64,000 bases of DNA. It comes from Macrocystis pyrifera (taxonomy: Eukaryota; Sar; Phaeophyceae; Laminariales; Laminariaceae). The notes under the pieces were generated by a model that did not search any database, had not been told where the DNA came from, and saw only the letters and a list, made by a program, of their open reading frames with translations. Where the stretch lies: positions 16,333,479 through 16,397,478 of the forward strand of contig JASSKH010000006.1 in NCBI GenBank assembly GCA_031763025.1, written 5' to 3'. Positions 1 through 11,100 of this stretch are shown here, one piece after another. The translations under genes were made by a program, and so were the position numbers. Every line of letters begins with the position of its first letter. Position 1 is the first letter of the stretch.

Positions 1-112
1 TCGAACTCACGACCAACGACCCATGTTCTGCCGTCGTCGCCATTTAAGGTTTTAGTCCGTTGGGCTAAAAGCAAAAGGTTAAAACCCATCGCCTACCCAA
101 TCTAAGCCTCAC
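1..112 (-). repeat. tRNA-derived SINE-like repeat (partial, cut by window edge)
   Basis: Read on the - strand it has an A-box-like TAGCCCAACGG (complement of 57-67) and, at the window edge, the start of a B-box-like GTTCGAACTC, both spaced as in a tRNA gene. It ends in a conserved tail reading GCTTAGATTGGGTAGGCGAT. The same head-and-tail arrangement occurs at 28226-28590 (+) and 54490-54830 (-). The anticodon stem is not convincing, so a SINE rather than a working tRNA is inferred. Confidence 0.55.
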
Positions 113-1159
113 AACAGCATCCAGTCTTTGAACTCTGCAGCTTCAGATCTCGTCTTTCTCATATCCGGACTGATCTATGTATCCTGCATGAGGGCATGCA
201 AATGCATTAACAGTATCACACACAGCTTGCAAATATGAGTATCGACGGAACCCTCGATCTCACAGCTGTTGTTTCTTCATTTTACGAATATGCTTCGAAG
301 TATATATGCTGTTTACAATATCTCTCTACTGCTTGCTGTAGGCATCGCAACAATCAGAACGGACACTCCTGGGTGTGCTGCACGTCGACGAGTAGATATA
401 TCGACAAGAATATACACACACTCCAAGGCGCGTCCACAGAACGTACCGCAGGAAAGTGGGGTGTATGATGATTCAGTGTTATAAATAAGGGACTACTACT
501 GCGGTATTATTGCAGAAATTTTTCGATTCAAGTCGGAATGGAAAATATCATGTGCCTGGCATGATACAACTATTTATTGTCGGAGGTTAAAATTCATGCT
601 TATAGTAGTATACCACATCCATATATACAAAGTTTCGTGCAGATATTCGAAAAACTGGCTTGAGTAGGACAATCACCCGAAAAAATCGACCCTACACACG
701 GATTCAGCGTAGACGTAATCAATACTTATTGGCTTGTGCTATCCCGAAAGGGTTTCCATTATTTTGGACGCCGTGAAAATCAGAAACTCGCATCAAATAA
801 AAATATTCGTAGTTCATTCGGTCAATTTTGGCAATCGATCATCTAACACGTTTGCAAATTATCTATCTTACTATGTTATGAGTCTGTACCTGTCGGACAC
901 ACACGATAACCGACGAGCTAGCAGTCAGCGCTGGCTACTAATGATATCTGGTTAACTCTTCTTGTGAATATCTAACAAAGAGCTTCGAAGCCCCTTATCG
1001 TCTTTCTTGGTATTTTCACCTGTTCGATGGCTAATACGGGGAAAAATTCACGCGTGAAAGTCATGGTCGGCAAAAAACAGGCGCCATCGTCCCGTCTTTG
1101 TGAGAAAATCCAGTCCTACTAATAGCTAGAAGAGTTCTAGCCCTTTCCTTGAGGCTTTT

Positions 1160-1233
1160 AGTACCGCAGTCCCGTCTTGGGGACACATCACTGAAATTTT
1201 GAGTAGTTTGTCCGCGAAACGGAGCTGCAGTAC
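1160..1233. mobile_element. Decayed relative of the 79-bp foldback element
   Basis: Shares the inner arms GCAGTCCCGTCTTGGGGACA and TTTGAGTAGTTTGTCC with the element at 1550-1628 but the outer arms are degenerate. Lies about 320 bp from the intact copy in the same orientation; a duplicate is at about 55864-55937. Confidence 0.55.
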
Positions 1234-1549
1234 AAAAAGGGTGAACACCCATACAAAAAGAACCCCCCCCAGAATGTAGTATTGTTGCAAGTAGATGTAC
1301 GCCAAAACCGTCGAGCTACTGCTGCTGTAGCAACCAGCTACGAGGACTGCAGCCAGCCCTGCTACGAGTAGGTCAGTGATTTCGTTGTGCATCTAGATAA
1401 ACCTAGCGTGCGAGTACTGCTGCTGTAAACATCTTGGACGTACGTATGTGCGCAACATCCAAGATAACTCCACGGATAACACCTGCACCCGTGAGAAGTA
1501 TGTGGGGTCAAAGGTGCCCACTCCTACCCCAGGTTTATTACCAACCCAC

Positions 1550-1628
1550 TTAGGACTGCTGTCCCGGTTTGGGGACACCGTACGTATAATTTGAGTAGTT
1601 TGTCCCCAAAACGGGACAGCAGTCCTAA
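1550..1628. mobile_element. 79-bp foldback element (MITE-like), intact copy
   Basis: Begins TTAGGACTGCTGTCCC and ends with its inverse complement GGGACAGCAGTCCTAA; the arms extend through TTTGGGGACA/TGTCCCCAAA, leaving a loop of about 25 nt. No coding capacity. Related, more decayed copies lie at 1160-1233 and 43682-43761, and the duplicate of this copy is at 56254-56332. A non-autonomous inverted-repeat element is the simplest reading; no target duplication is clear. Confidence 0.7.
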
Positions 1629-3738
1629 ACGAGTCAAGCAAGGAGTCACTCATTTGTCAAGAACTGTTTCTTCGTTGTAAGAAGAGCTCTTTGATACTGC
1701 AAAAAACGGTCGTGCAGGGTCAACGAAGGGGATTATACTTGCTTTCTCTGAGTTCCCATTCTTTCTTAGGTCGAACAGAGGAATGCATATTCCTGGAATT
1801 GCACGGGCGTAACGGCAGGGCGACGGCCAAACATAAGCACGTACGTACATTCGGTCACTTTAATAATGAAACCTCGGAAATGTTCCTTGTTTACTGTAGG
1901 TTGGCCGCGTACGCGCTGCCTTCTGTTTTTATATCATGTGCTTACATTCGTGTGTAGCGTCTAGGGGTTGGTTGTTGTTTAGTGTTTTTTAGCAACGGAA
2001 GATTGTTGCCCGCTGAGATGAATATTTGTGGCAGAAGGCTAGAGTTGGGCCCGAAAATACATTAGACCGCAGGGCAGATGGTGGCAACTAAGGTGGAAAA
2101 AAACTACAGTTCCTGGACGCAGAGCTGACTATGGCGGCTGGGGTATTTGCGTACCTCTTGTTCACATTTCTCTACCCCCGCCAAATCAACCTGACAACCG
2201 ATTTGGTGGCTCGCTATTAGGTCGCACCTAAGAAGAAAATCAACGCCTCACATTTAACCACAGTGCCGACGTTGACCTTTCCCCAACGAAAACCGCGTCA
2301 AACGTATTTCCTCTGTCCAAGATTCGCCGTTCGATACAACGCGCAAATTCGACCGAAGCAAACAGCCCGCGACTACTGTGCACCCGAACAAAGTAAAACA
2401 ATATATTAGAAGAACACGCCAATAGCACGTGAGCAAAGTAAAACTAATCAAGAAATCACTGCTGTAAACAATGTCAAACAACCACCGATGACACAACTAT
2501 CCCTTTATAACCTTAACGCGAGAAACAGTTTGTTCAAGTCGACACCAAAACCCCAGCGGCCCTTACATGTTTGTTCAGCAATACGTGTTTTCGTGTGCGC
2601 AAGCGTAAGGACCGCTTGATCTTCCTGTTTCTATACCCGAACGGCCCTTACTATTATATAACATGCTCTAATGTGTTCGTTCGTGCCTCCGGGCGCAGAA
2701 AATTTAAATCTGCGATCTTATTTCCCGAAATGAAGCCTAGCGAACACTCTTCGACACCAACATATAGGTATCGACTGTCGCTCATCATTTTACTCACCCT
2801 CGCCAACGATCAACTCGTTTGACGACGCCGGTGTTAAGGTTTTGCTGCTCCCCTCCTTCCCCGTCAGACACACCCATACCGCTGTGGTCGCAGATTGTGT
2901 AGCCACGAACAAGGCGAGCATTTCTCGAGTCTCACCCGAAGAGGCCGTCTGTGAATACGGAAAAAGGTCGGAACACATGGGCGCGAACTGGGTGTACCCT
3001 GTCTCCCTCGGCTCCTTTCGAGTGGGCGATCTTCCCTCCCTCCATGCACCCCTCCCCCCCCCCCTACCTACCTCCGCCTTTCCTTTTGTCGCTCCCTCCC
3101 TTCTCCACCTCTTCTTCCCTCCCGCCGTCACCTTTCCTTCCCTTTCTTCATGCCCGCATTTTTTTTGTCCCTATTTTCTCTCTCATATTTCCGGTCGAGT
3201 AGAAGCGCGTTTCATGTTCTTGTCAATATGTCGAACAAGCAATCGTTAACACAAGAGGTAGAGCACCAAGGGATTCTGGAGACCTTCTGCATGCTACTCA
3301 ACATCGAACGTACCATGAGGTTAAAATCATGCTGTAGTATGAGCTCGAAACCATTGTGAACGTTGGCTTTCTTGTTTAGTTACCAGAAGAACAGACTAAC
3401 ACACACAGCATTGTATACAACTACTATTGGTACAACTACTTACTACTACTCTTGAACCTAGAGAGATACGAGCTCTGTGGTCGCGAAATACGACACGGAG
3501 ATGATTGATTGCGGCCATTCATTTGTGTCGCTGCATTGTTTGTAGATTGCGACCATCAAAGCAGGAAAACATTCGCGGAAGAGGACGGGTTTGTGAGGTA
3601 CCAGGTACATGGTTTCATCCGAAGAAATTGGTCTTTGCCCGAAGTACGTGTTTCTGCAGTGGTGTCACGTACTGTACTATGCACAGACAATGATATATAT
3701 GACACTTTAAAACATATTTCGGTGGAGTCACGTAAATG

Positions 3739-3783
3739 TAAGGACCGTTTAAGCGTTCGTGTTGAGTCTCAAAACGGTCCTTA
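3739..3783. repeat. Small foldback (TAAGGACCGTTT ... AAACGGTCCTTA)
   Basis: Near-perfect 12-bp inverted repeat around a 20-nt loop. Similar arms occur at 2607-2652 and 18318-18360, and this copy is repeated in the duplication at about 58437-58481. Looks like a second short foldback family. Confidence 0.55.
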
Positions 3784-4054
3784 TACGTCCATCCAGAGCG
3801 GTATGCTGCAGAATGCTGTTTTCTCGTGAACTGATCCTGGTGCCGATGCTGCTGGCTGCTGTGCGGCGTCGTCGCTGTTGTTGCACCGCTTACTCATTGA
3901 ACGTCTACGCTACGCCGTTTGTCAACCGCCGCAGAACACAACTTACTATCTCTAACGGACAAGCTTGGCAACAGAACAAGTCCGCGTGCAATTAAGGAAA
4001 TTTCAATATTTCATTTTTTATTCGTTCCTGAATCATTTTCCCTTTTTCATGCAG

Positions 4055-4433
4055 TCATCAGAGTCTGATTTCCGGACAGCTCTTAGCTGTCTTTCAAGGG
4101 ATTGGGAGACAAGCAGGGGGACTCTACAGCGAGGCTTGGGATCGAGGTCTGCAATACGAGATCGGCAATCTTACGAGGGAAGTGATAACCACGACAGCGT
4201 TACACTTCGTGACGGACTGCGTGACTGACCGCGCCACATATGGCGTCACAGATGGAAGTCCGAGCGGTGCGTCCGACAACGCCTCTGACTGAATCAAACG
4301 GGGGGTGGGGAGTAGAGAGTCTTGGAACTTGTGGCGCGCGTACTGCATGGGCGACGTTCCTGAAGTCGGTGCAGGGCAAACGGCTGGGGCGGGGAAAGGG
4401 GCGGAGGTTATCGGAGGAGTTGGCAGGAACGAG
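4055..4433 (+). CDS. Predicted exon(s) of the ankyrin gene 5' region, with an in-frame TGA
   Basis: After a splice-acceptor-like TTTTTCATGCAG the frame starting at 4056 reads as convincing protein (a segment with GGLYSEAWDRGLQYEIGNLT, then EVITTTALHFVTDCVTDRAT) until TGA at 4290-4292. The same frame then continues to AACGAG followed by GTGAGT at 4434, a strong donor. Two exons separated by a small intron that removes the TGA, or a mutation, are both possible. Copy B has a net 3-nt insertion in the G-rich stretch just after the stop, which keeps the frame. I do not recognise the domain. That it belongs to the ankyrin gene downstream is inferred from strand and proximity only. Confidence 0.4.
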
Positions 4434-4559
4434 GTGAGTGGTTGTGCTCTCATGAGCACGGTCTTTCGTCAAACCTAGTGCCCAAGAACGGCTTAGTGAG
4501 AAGTAAATACCGACCGATCGATCTGATCGGTTGGTCGGTTGATCACACTAACCCATCCG

Positions 4560-4830
4560 CCAATCAATCAATCACTCAATCAATCATGTCGACAGACCAG
4601 CGTGTCGATCAAAGATATCGATCGAAACATCGAACGAATCAACTAATCACTCAAGCAATCAATCAATCCGTCAGTCAGCCAATCAACCAATCCGTCAATC
4701 AATGTATCAGCCAGTCAACCATGCAATCCATATATTCTTCAACCAACGAATCAATCAATCAATCAATCAAATCAATCAATCAATCAATCAAACAACCATC
4801 AATCAATCAATCAATAAATCAATACACTTG
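4560..4830 (+). repeat. AATC tetranucleotide microsatellite, interrupted
   Basis: Long run of AATC/AATCAATC units with interruptions, longest pure tract near 4750-4790. Its length differs from the duplicate at about 59264-59530, as expected for a slippage-prone tract. Lies in a predicted intron. Confidence 0.85.
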
Positions 4831-5085
4831 ACCAGTCTATCAACAGCTATTCCCGCCGCCAACACCACCACCATAACTAAACTCACCACTGCAACTCACT
4901 CACCCCTCTCTCCCTCACGCCTCTGGTTTTCCTCTCCATAATTGTCTCTCTGCATCGGTGTCCGCCATACTCCTCCCCAAGACCTCCGCCGTAACCAGTT
5001 TCCACGAAAAAGACGGTTCAGAGAATGTCGTTTGTAAGTTTAACAAAGAAGTTTACGACGTGGACGAAGAGAAAGGATATTGCAG

Positions 5086-5277
5086 TTGCGTCATCGAAGA
5101 CGTGCTCGGAGGAGGCGGGCTACTGGAGGGCAGCGGCGGGGAAAGGGGCGGCAGCGGAGATGAAAGTGATAGTGGGGGTGGAAGCGTGCGTGGAGGCGGG
5201 TGCGGGAGTAGCACTGGCCGGGGGTGCGATAGCAGTTCGATCTCGCAACACTGCACGGACTGTACTGGCTCACGACG
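5086..5277 (+). CDS. Predicted exon, alanine/glycine-rich hydrophobic segment
   Basis: Bounded by GATATTGCAG upstream and G|GTGAGT downstream; 192 nt, entering with two bases of a split codon and leaving with one. The frame encodes about 63 residues with a hydrophobic run (AEMKVIVGVEACVEAGAGVA, then LAGGAIAVRSR) that could be a membrane or packing helix. A competing frame starting further left at 4958 is also open but is low-complexity Gly/Ser in this stretch. Copy B at 59791-59982 shows no difference. Family not recognised; assignment to the ankyrin gene is by position. Confidence 0.4.
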
Positions 5278-6581
5278 GTGAGTATAAATGGGGGAGACGG
5301 GGATAAAATCGAGTGATGTTTTACTGTTGTTTTTCATCTGTTCCCTTGTTGTCTGGCGGCGGTTCACTGGCCTTTTCTTATGTACGGTGTCATGTATTCT
5401 ACGTGTTGCGCCTTGGGGTATTTTGGCGTGTGGATTTGTGAGTTTGTTATCGTGTCATGTATCTGTGTTCAATGTTTGTTGCGTATGACATTTTGTCCTT
5501 TTTTGGCGTCTTTAGTCTTGTGCCTAAAATGGTTGGTTGATCGGCTTGGTTGTTGTGTGTCTCGATTCGCGTACGATACGGGTATTGCCCATTGTGTCTC
5601 GTATGGTGTGCCTTGTGCGTCATGTTGTTTGGTAGCGTGCTTAGTCGTGTTCCTAGCATTAAATGGCTTGGTGTAGCTAAGCACACGGGACATTCGTCGG
5701 GACCGGGTACCGATTCTTGTGGCAACGTAAAAAGTCATGTAGGCGCGAATGCGTAAGGGAGATGTGGGAATCTGCGGGTAGTTGATTTCGATAGTTTGGC
5801 CCGGAGATGGAAATATCTCGTGCTGCCATGACAGCTCCCATCACGAGTGTGTCGCCGTGCTTCGTTTGTCGTTTCCCTCCCTCGCACTACCACCGACACG
5901 TAACGTCCGCGCTAAACGTGGTCGGTATCAATTCTGTTATCTGATTGCAGGGTCTCCCTTGTGTAGCGTGGTCGTTGCCTGACTGCCCTGCCCCTTCCTC
6001 GTCGACTGTTTGAATCGATGACGAGAAGAACTGTTCCCCCGTTTTCGAAGGCGTTCATACAAAATATCTGTTGGCGGTTGAGTGTCGATATTTCCCCTTT
6101 CTCTCCCCCTAAAGCCACTCGTCCCATAGAAAATTGAAAAATTTCTCGTTCTTTCGTTTTCGTCCCAAGCGTTACGCCTGCTTTGGCTCAAATCGGTATC
6201 TCACTCGCTTGCCCCCCTACCCCAACCAACCACTATCATATCCCAACCCAACAATATACTGTCACAACCCAACCCAACCCAGCCCAACCCCGACCTTCAC
6301 TTCCAACCCTACTTTGATGTTGCATTGCTGTTTTATGTTGCAACACAGCAGTAGGTAGTAGCCTATCGATTGGCTGTCGAGAACTTGGTCATCTGATGTT
6401 TGGTGTAAATCACAGCAGTACAACGAGCTCATCTCACGAGCAGCAGTGTATTCGTGATTGCGGGATTAGGGTACGGCTTCATGTGAGGTGAGGCCCCAAC
6501 GTTTTTGTTCGAGTCTGATAGATCGATCGAGTACCTTGCGCTCCCTTTCTCTCTTGGTCTCGCCATCATCTCATTTTCGAG

Positions 6582-6676
6582 ACGGTCGATGATCGAAACA
6601 AAGCTGGCGTTTGAGCGCCTCTTACTTCACCAGGTCTGCGGAGCAGAAGCTCATGTTGCCAGTAGGATGACGCCGA
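6582..6676 (+). CDS. Predicted internal exon (charged helical segment)
   Basis: Follows a pyrimidine-rich tract ending TTTTCGAG and stops at A|GTGAGT. Only one of three frames is open and it encodes RRSMIETKLAFERLLLHQVC followed by about a dozen more residues. A substitution at 6542 just upstream changes a base in the presumed pyrimidine tract, not in the exon. No domain recognised. Confidence 0.35.
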
Positions 6677-6841
6677 GTGAGTACTTTCTTCATGTGTGCC
6701 CTGTGCGGCATGCCTTATCAGTTACATTACATACCACTTGTGTGAATCTCGCCAGTACAACAACACTATTATCAGTCTCATCCCCCCCCCCCCTTACGCC
6801 CAACTCCGACCACTCAACTTGCTACGGGAAATCGAACGAAG

Positions 6842-7123
6842 GTCGCCGAGGATTGTCGGATCGATTCGCGGCACCCTTGACTACGACACCATCACCGTCG
6901 CTGCCGTGACCCCGCTTGCGAGCGCGGTCACACCTCAAGGCGAGCAGCACGCCTCGAACGATGAAGGAGGTGGTGGTGGTGGTAGTGGTGAGGGGGGGAG
7001 GTGTAGCGGTGGTGGTGTAGCTACCGGGGCGGCGCTGTGGCAAAGGGTGGCGTCTTCGTTCCAGCGGGCGGACCGCGCGAAGTGCGACTCCGAGTGGTGC
7101 CGGAGCGGAGGGACGTCTGATAG
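6842..7123 (+). CDS. Two predicted exons (6842-6969, 7021-7123) of the 5' region
   Basis: The first piece (after CGAAG) encodes a segment including SIRGTLDYDTITVAAVTPLA and ends GGAG|GTGGTG. The second starts after GGTGGTGTAG, restores the same frame (one base plus two), reads GAALWQRVASSFQRADRAKC and ends AG|GTGCGG. The implied 51-bp intron is very short for this locus and G-rich, so the join is uncertain. Competing frames in the second piece are also open for about 30 codons. Function unknown. Confidence 0.3.
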
Positions 7124-7759
7124 GTGCGGTGCGCGTCGGGCTGGTTCGGGCCTGTGCTTGTGCTTGTGCCTTGCTTGGGGACGAGGAGGGCCGCAAGGAT
7201 GGCGTGGTGGATTAGTGAAAATAAGCTGTGGAGAAGGTTGTGTGGTGGTGGTACGGGGGGGGTGCAAGGGGAAGAGGGTATAGCGGTTAATGGCAGTTGA
7301 TGAGTTCCACGGTCACTTGGTCAGTGCTGAGGAAGGAACGGGAGTAAAGGGGTGGGAGAAGGGGGGCGGATGTTTGCGCTGGTCTCGTTGCACATCGCAC
7401 ATCTCCCGCTTGTCTATGAACAGCTTACTTGCTGTTTGTTTGTGATTTCGGTCGTCCGTATTGTGTCTACGGATGAAAGAATGAAGTTACGCCCATGTAG
7501 TCACCGTGAAGAATATTGCCGATTGTCTTTGCTGACGAGACCCGCATATCCACCCGCCGCTCTGCCCTTCGCTCCCGATCGCCGCCCCGCTTTCTTCGAA
7601 CCAAACGTCCGCCCCTCTCGTATTTACGAACTGCTCACCACGTGCCACACGCGATGGTAACGAACCTCGGGGGGCACAAAAATATATACCTGGGCCATAA
7701 TATGCACGTTCTTTGGTAAATCATCATACCTATGTAACGTGATCTGTAGCCAACCTCAG

Positions 7760-7849
7760 CACCCCACGCAAGAGCTAACGGGTGGAGCAAGTTCCCGGCG
7801 GAAGTCCTCACGGAGCAAGAAAGAGGCTTTGACCGGCACTACGGCCGCG
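7760..7849 (+). CDS. Predicted internal exon with only synonymous change between copies
   Basis: Acceptor CCAACCTCAG, donor GCG|GTTAGC, 90 nt. The frame gives WSKFPAEVLTEQERGFDRHY. Copy B (62461-62550) differs at two positions, GTC/GTT (Val) and AGA/AGG (Arg), both silent in exactly this frame. This is mild but direct support that it is coding. It precedes the ankyrin exons by about 280 bp. The phase does not join directly to the exon at 8125, so at least one small exon is missing from my model. Confidence 0.5.
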
Positions 7850-8124
7850 GTTAGCCGGTACGATTCTTCATGCACTTGCTCTCGGCTCATTCGGATCGTT
7901 CGACGGGTGTTTGTGGTGGTCGGGTTAGTTTGTTTGTTGGTTGGCTGGTTCTTGTGTTTTTGATTTCTTGCTTTGTTTTATTTTGGCCACCGCGTGCCAT
8001 TACTGCTCTCGGGGTTCGTATTCACCTACGTAGGGCGCTCGCATTTATCCACAGGGAGACCTGAATGCGTGTTCATAGGTCATAAATCGGTTATGCCCCT
8101 CCCCCCCCCCTTGGTTGTGTCGAG

Positions 8125-11100
8125 TGTGACTGCGCCGCTGAGCCACACGTACTTCTTAGGGATAAATTGGAGGTGGCAGTGAGGTGCAGGGGGGCGTCGA
8201 AACGGTCCCGCGTGACGTGTGGTACACGGTGCAACCTTTTGCTGTTCGTTGCGCTTCTGTCGTAGGTGGGAGAATCTGGTAGCCAAGTGGGTACCGCTGC
8301 AGCTCTCTAGGTCCGGCGACGTGCTCGGCGTTCGAAGGTGAGAGCCGAGTGGGCGAGGCGGTGTCGTTGTGGATGTTGGCAGTGGTGGTATTGTTATCAT
8401 CGTTGGTAGTGATCGTTTGTTTGTTGTTGTATATTGTTGTTGCCGATGTCTAGTGGCCACGCAGCTGAACAAACGCAGGATGAGGTCGTGGGAAAAGTGC
8501 GGGGAGAGGGCGAAGGAGAGGGAGGTATACCTGCGGGGGAAGTTGTACAACGACCGGCAGAGGGAGAGGGGGGGGGAAGGGATGCACGTATCAAGCTCCT
8601 ACCGCTATCCCTACCCCACCCTTACGCTTATCATACGTATACCTTTACTGTATTCCCGCCCCACTCCTACTCTTACCTCTACCCCTACCCCTACCACTAT
8701 CCCTATTCATATCTCATCCCTTCCCCTTTCTCCCCTACCCGTGTTATTGCCCCCTGCCGTTTGCCCCGTTTTCACCAGATTTCTGGAGAAAATTCCAGCT
8801 TATCCCGACAAGCCCAACTTGTTGCGAGCGGCGGTACGGTACAAGCAGTACTCCCTGGTCGAGTACTTCCTGGACGAACAGGTACTATGGCCTATTATGC
8901 ATACCTCGCCCTACAGTACCTCTCATTTGTGGCAAAAACGAGTGCCTTCACGCATATCACCTCATACACTATACAGATCGCATATATCCCACGGGGATGG
9001 CAATCGCTAAATGGCGGAAATCATGCATGCATCCCCGCAAACATGTGCTTGCGACGTATCGTGCAGATCGTATACTTCGAATAATCTATCAATTTGTATA
9101 TCACGAAGAGGGGACGTGGTGGGAACGAGGGATATTGTGGGAGCCAGCGTATACAGTCAGTACCACTCGATTGACGTAGAGTCACTAGTCTATGGTAAGG
9201 TTTGGTGGGCCGTTTTCGTTCCACTGAAAAACGGTTTCAACTCCAGTTCGAAGCACCTTGCTGACAACCCGCGGTGCAGTTGCAAGGCGAGGGGCGATGG
9301 TCAACTCTCACATATAATATTTGTTTCCGGTGGATTGCGTGTTCTGTTGTTGGATAGTTGTCTATCCCAATCGATGTGTTTACCTCGCCTACTCTATCGC
9401 TACAGTGCCTTGTCAGGGTGTTATATGTGTTCCGTCTCCATGGCCCTACGATGCTTCCTTCTTGTCTTCGGCAGAGCGGACCACGCACCATGTTTTGGGT
9501 AGGATCAGGGAAGGCTTGCCCCTATAGGAAAACAAGAGGCATTTCGTCCGCCAGTTCATTACTTGTGTTAAACAGGGCTCGACCCCAACCGGAGGATCAT
9601 GCGTTGTTATTCCACGATTCATGCTGAGCACGGCTTGACCCACACGAGAATCGAGAGTTATCCCGGTTGTTAGTGCTTAATTTGTGCCAAGCACGGCTCG
9701 TCCCAAACGGGAGGACTGTTAGTTGCAAGCCCACGATGTGTGCTATGATAGTATACCAGGTGTGTCTCCCGCTTACTGGAACTATCCCCTCCTTTCCCCC
9801 CCCCTCAATCCCATGAACAGTCTACACCGTGACCCTGACTCCCCTCCCAACCCAACCTCCCAATCCGTACTGCCCCACCCCACTCCCCGCATCTAAATTC
9901 TTCACTCCACTCTAATCCCCCCAACCCCTCCCGGACTCCTTCCCCACCCTGTTCCCGCCAGTCAGCAAATAATGCAAAATAGTCAACACCCAGACCTCTA
10001 GGCCCCAACACGTCGACGGCAACGTAGAGCACATGGCCGGCATTCCCCTGGTATTGCTGCTCCCCCCGGAGCAACTAGTAAGAACCCACTCCCTCCCCCC
10101 CCCTGTATTAAATACCTGGTATATACAGGTTGGTTTGGCGTCGGTTGGCTACGACGCTGTAAAACACGCCTCTCACTGCGTGAGCTCGACAGCCAGGGTA
10201 CCGTTTTTTTATTTTTGGCGGTCACCGCGACTGGTGTTCGAGTAAGATCATTTTTGTGCCGGGAGAACCTTTACTCCGCACAAGGGGGATGTTCGTATGA
10301 CGTTGAGTGTATATGGTGAGGAACCCACCAGGCAGTTGCATAGTAAAGCCATTGCTGTCTCTGGAAGTGACCACACCAGAAATTAAATTCATTGATGCTG
10401 TCATCCATATGCAAGAAAATCCGCCTCTAAAGCGGTTCGTAGTAGGATGCAGCTCACTATTCATGCGACTCACCCAACACCTCACGGCGCTTCGCGCTTG
10501 TTGCAAGCAATGTCTGCCTGGTCGGTGAAAACCCGACGTGCTCCGTCCCGGCATTATAGGGAAGCGAGGGTGTATGGTCATACGACTACGGCCATGAATG
10601 ATGATGAGTACACCCCCCCCCTACCCCAGCAACTTATAACCAACCCCTCCCCGCCACCGCTCCCACCCACTCCGTTCAGACACAAACGCACAACAAAACC
10701 CCAACCTAACCTGCCCCTCCAAACGCTATAAAATCCCACATCGTAACTTCAAACTGCCAGCACATGGACGTGAACCTGAAAAACGCGGCCGGCATGCCCC
10801 TGGTGTGGTTCAGTGTGGTGTCACTGGAGAAGGGGGACAGCGGTGTCATGCTGCGCTTTTTGTTGCAGAAGGGGGCGGATATCAACGCCCGGGACCTCGT
10901 GGGGCAGAACGCGCTGTTCCTCGTTGTATCCAATCACGGGAAGGAAGCCATCCCCATTCTCAAGTGAGAGAGCCTCCTTGAATCAGGGTTGGGATTAGCG
11001 CTGGGTTCGTGGTTAGAATTGAAATGATTATCGGATGTTTACATTGAGGCTGCCAGCTCTGTCTTTGGTGATGCCCGGCCGCAATATATAAGCCATCCCC

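Larger units (their letters stand above)
113..4054. other. No gene recognised; intergenic or 5' intron sequence with foldback elements
   Basis: I see only short, unrelated open frames here. Recognisable structure is limited to two related foldback elements (1160-1233, 1550-1628), a pyrimidine-rich stretch at about 3040-3180, a partial dispersed-repeat core at about 3455-3500 and a small foldback at 3739-3783. The same content recurs at 54817-58752. Confidence 0.5.
1..9293. repeat. Large direct duplication, copy A (runs off the left edge)
   Basis: This segment matches 54705-64000 almost base for base in the same orientation, starting at an offset of 54704. Differences are mainly length changes in homopolymers and microsatellites (near 311, 3053, 4313, 4560-4830, 6782, 7245, 8735, 8793) plus scattered single substitutions (for example near 3271, 5601, 5786, 6542, 7311, 7806 and 7825). 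The left boundary is outside the window, so total length is unknown. It carries the 5' part of the ankyrin-repeat gene, two foldback elements and a tRNA-derived repeat. Either a recent segmental duplication or an uncollapsed haplotype/assembly artefact would look like this. Confidence 0.97.

Noticed and set aside
4442-4831. 129-codon frame of repeating Asn-Gln-Ser-Ile
   Set aside because: Direct translation of the AATC microsatellite; its length is unstable between the two duplicates.
5053-5367. - strand Pro/Ser-rich open frame
   Set aside because: Complement of the Gly/Ala-rich exon at 5086-5277, which has proper splice signals on the + strand.
10222-10581. 119-codon - strand frame as a gene in the ankyrin intron
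   Set aside because: The + strand is equally open; without a family match or splice signals neither can be preferred.
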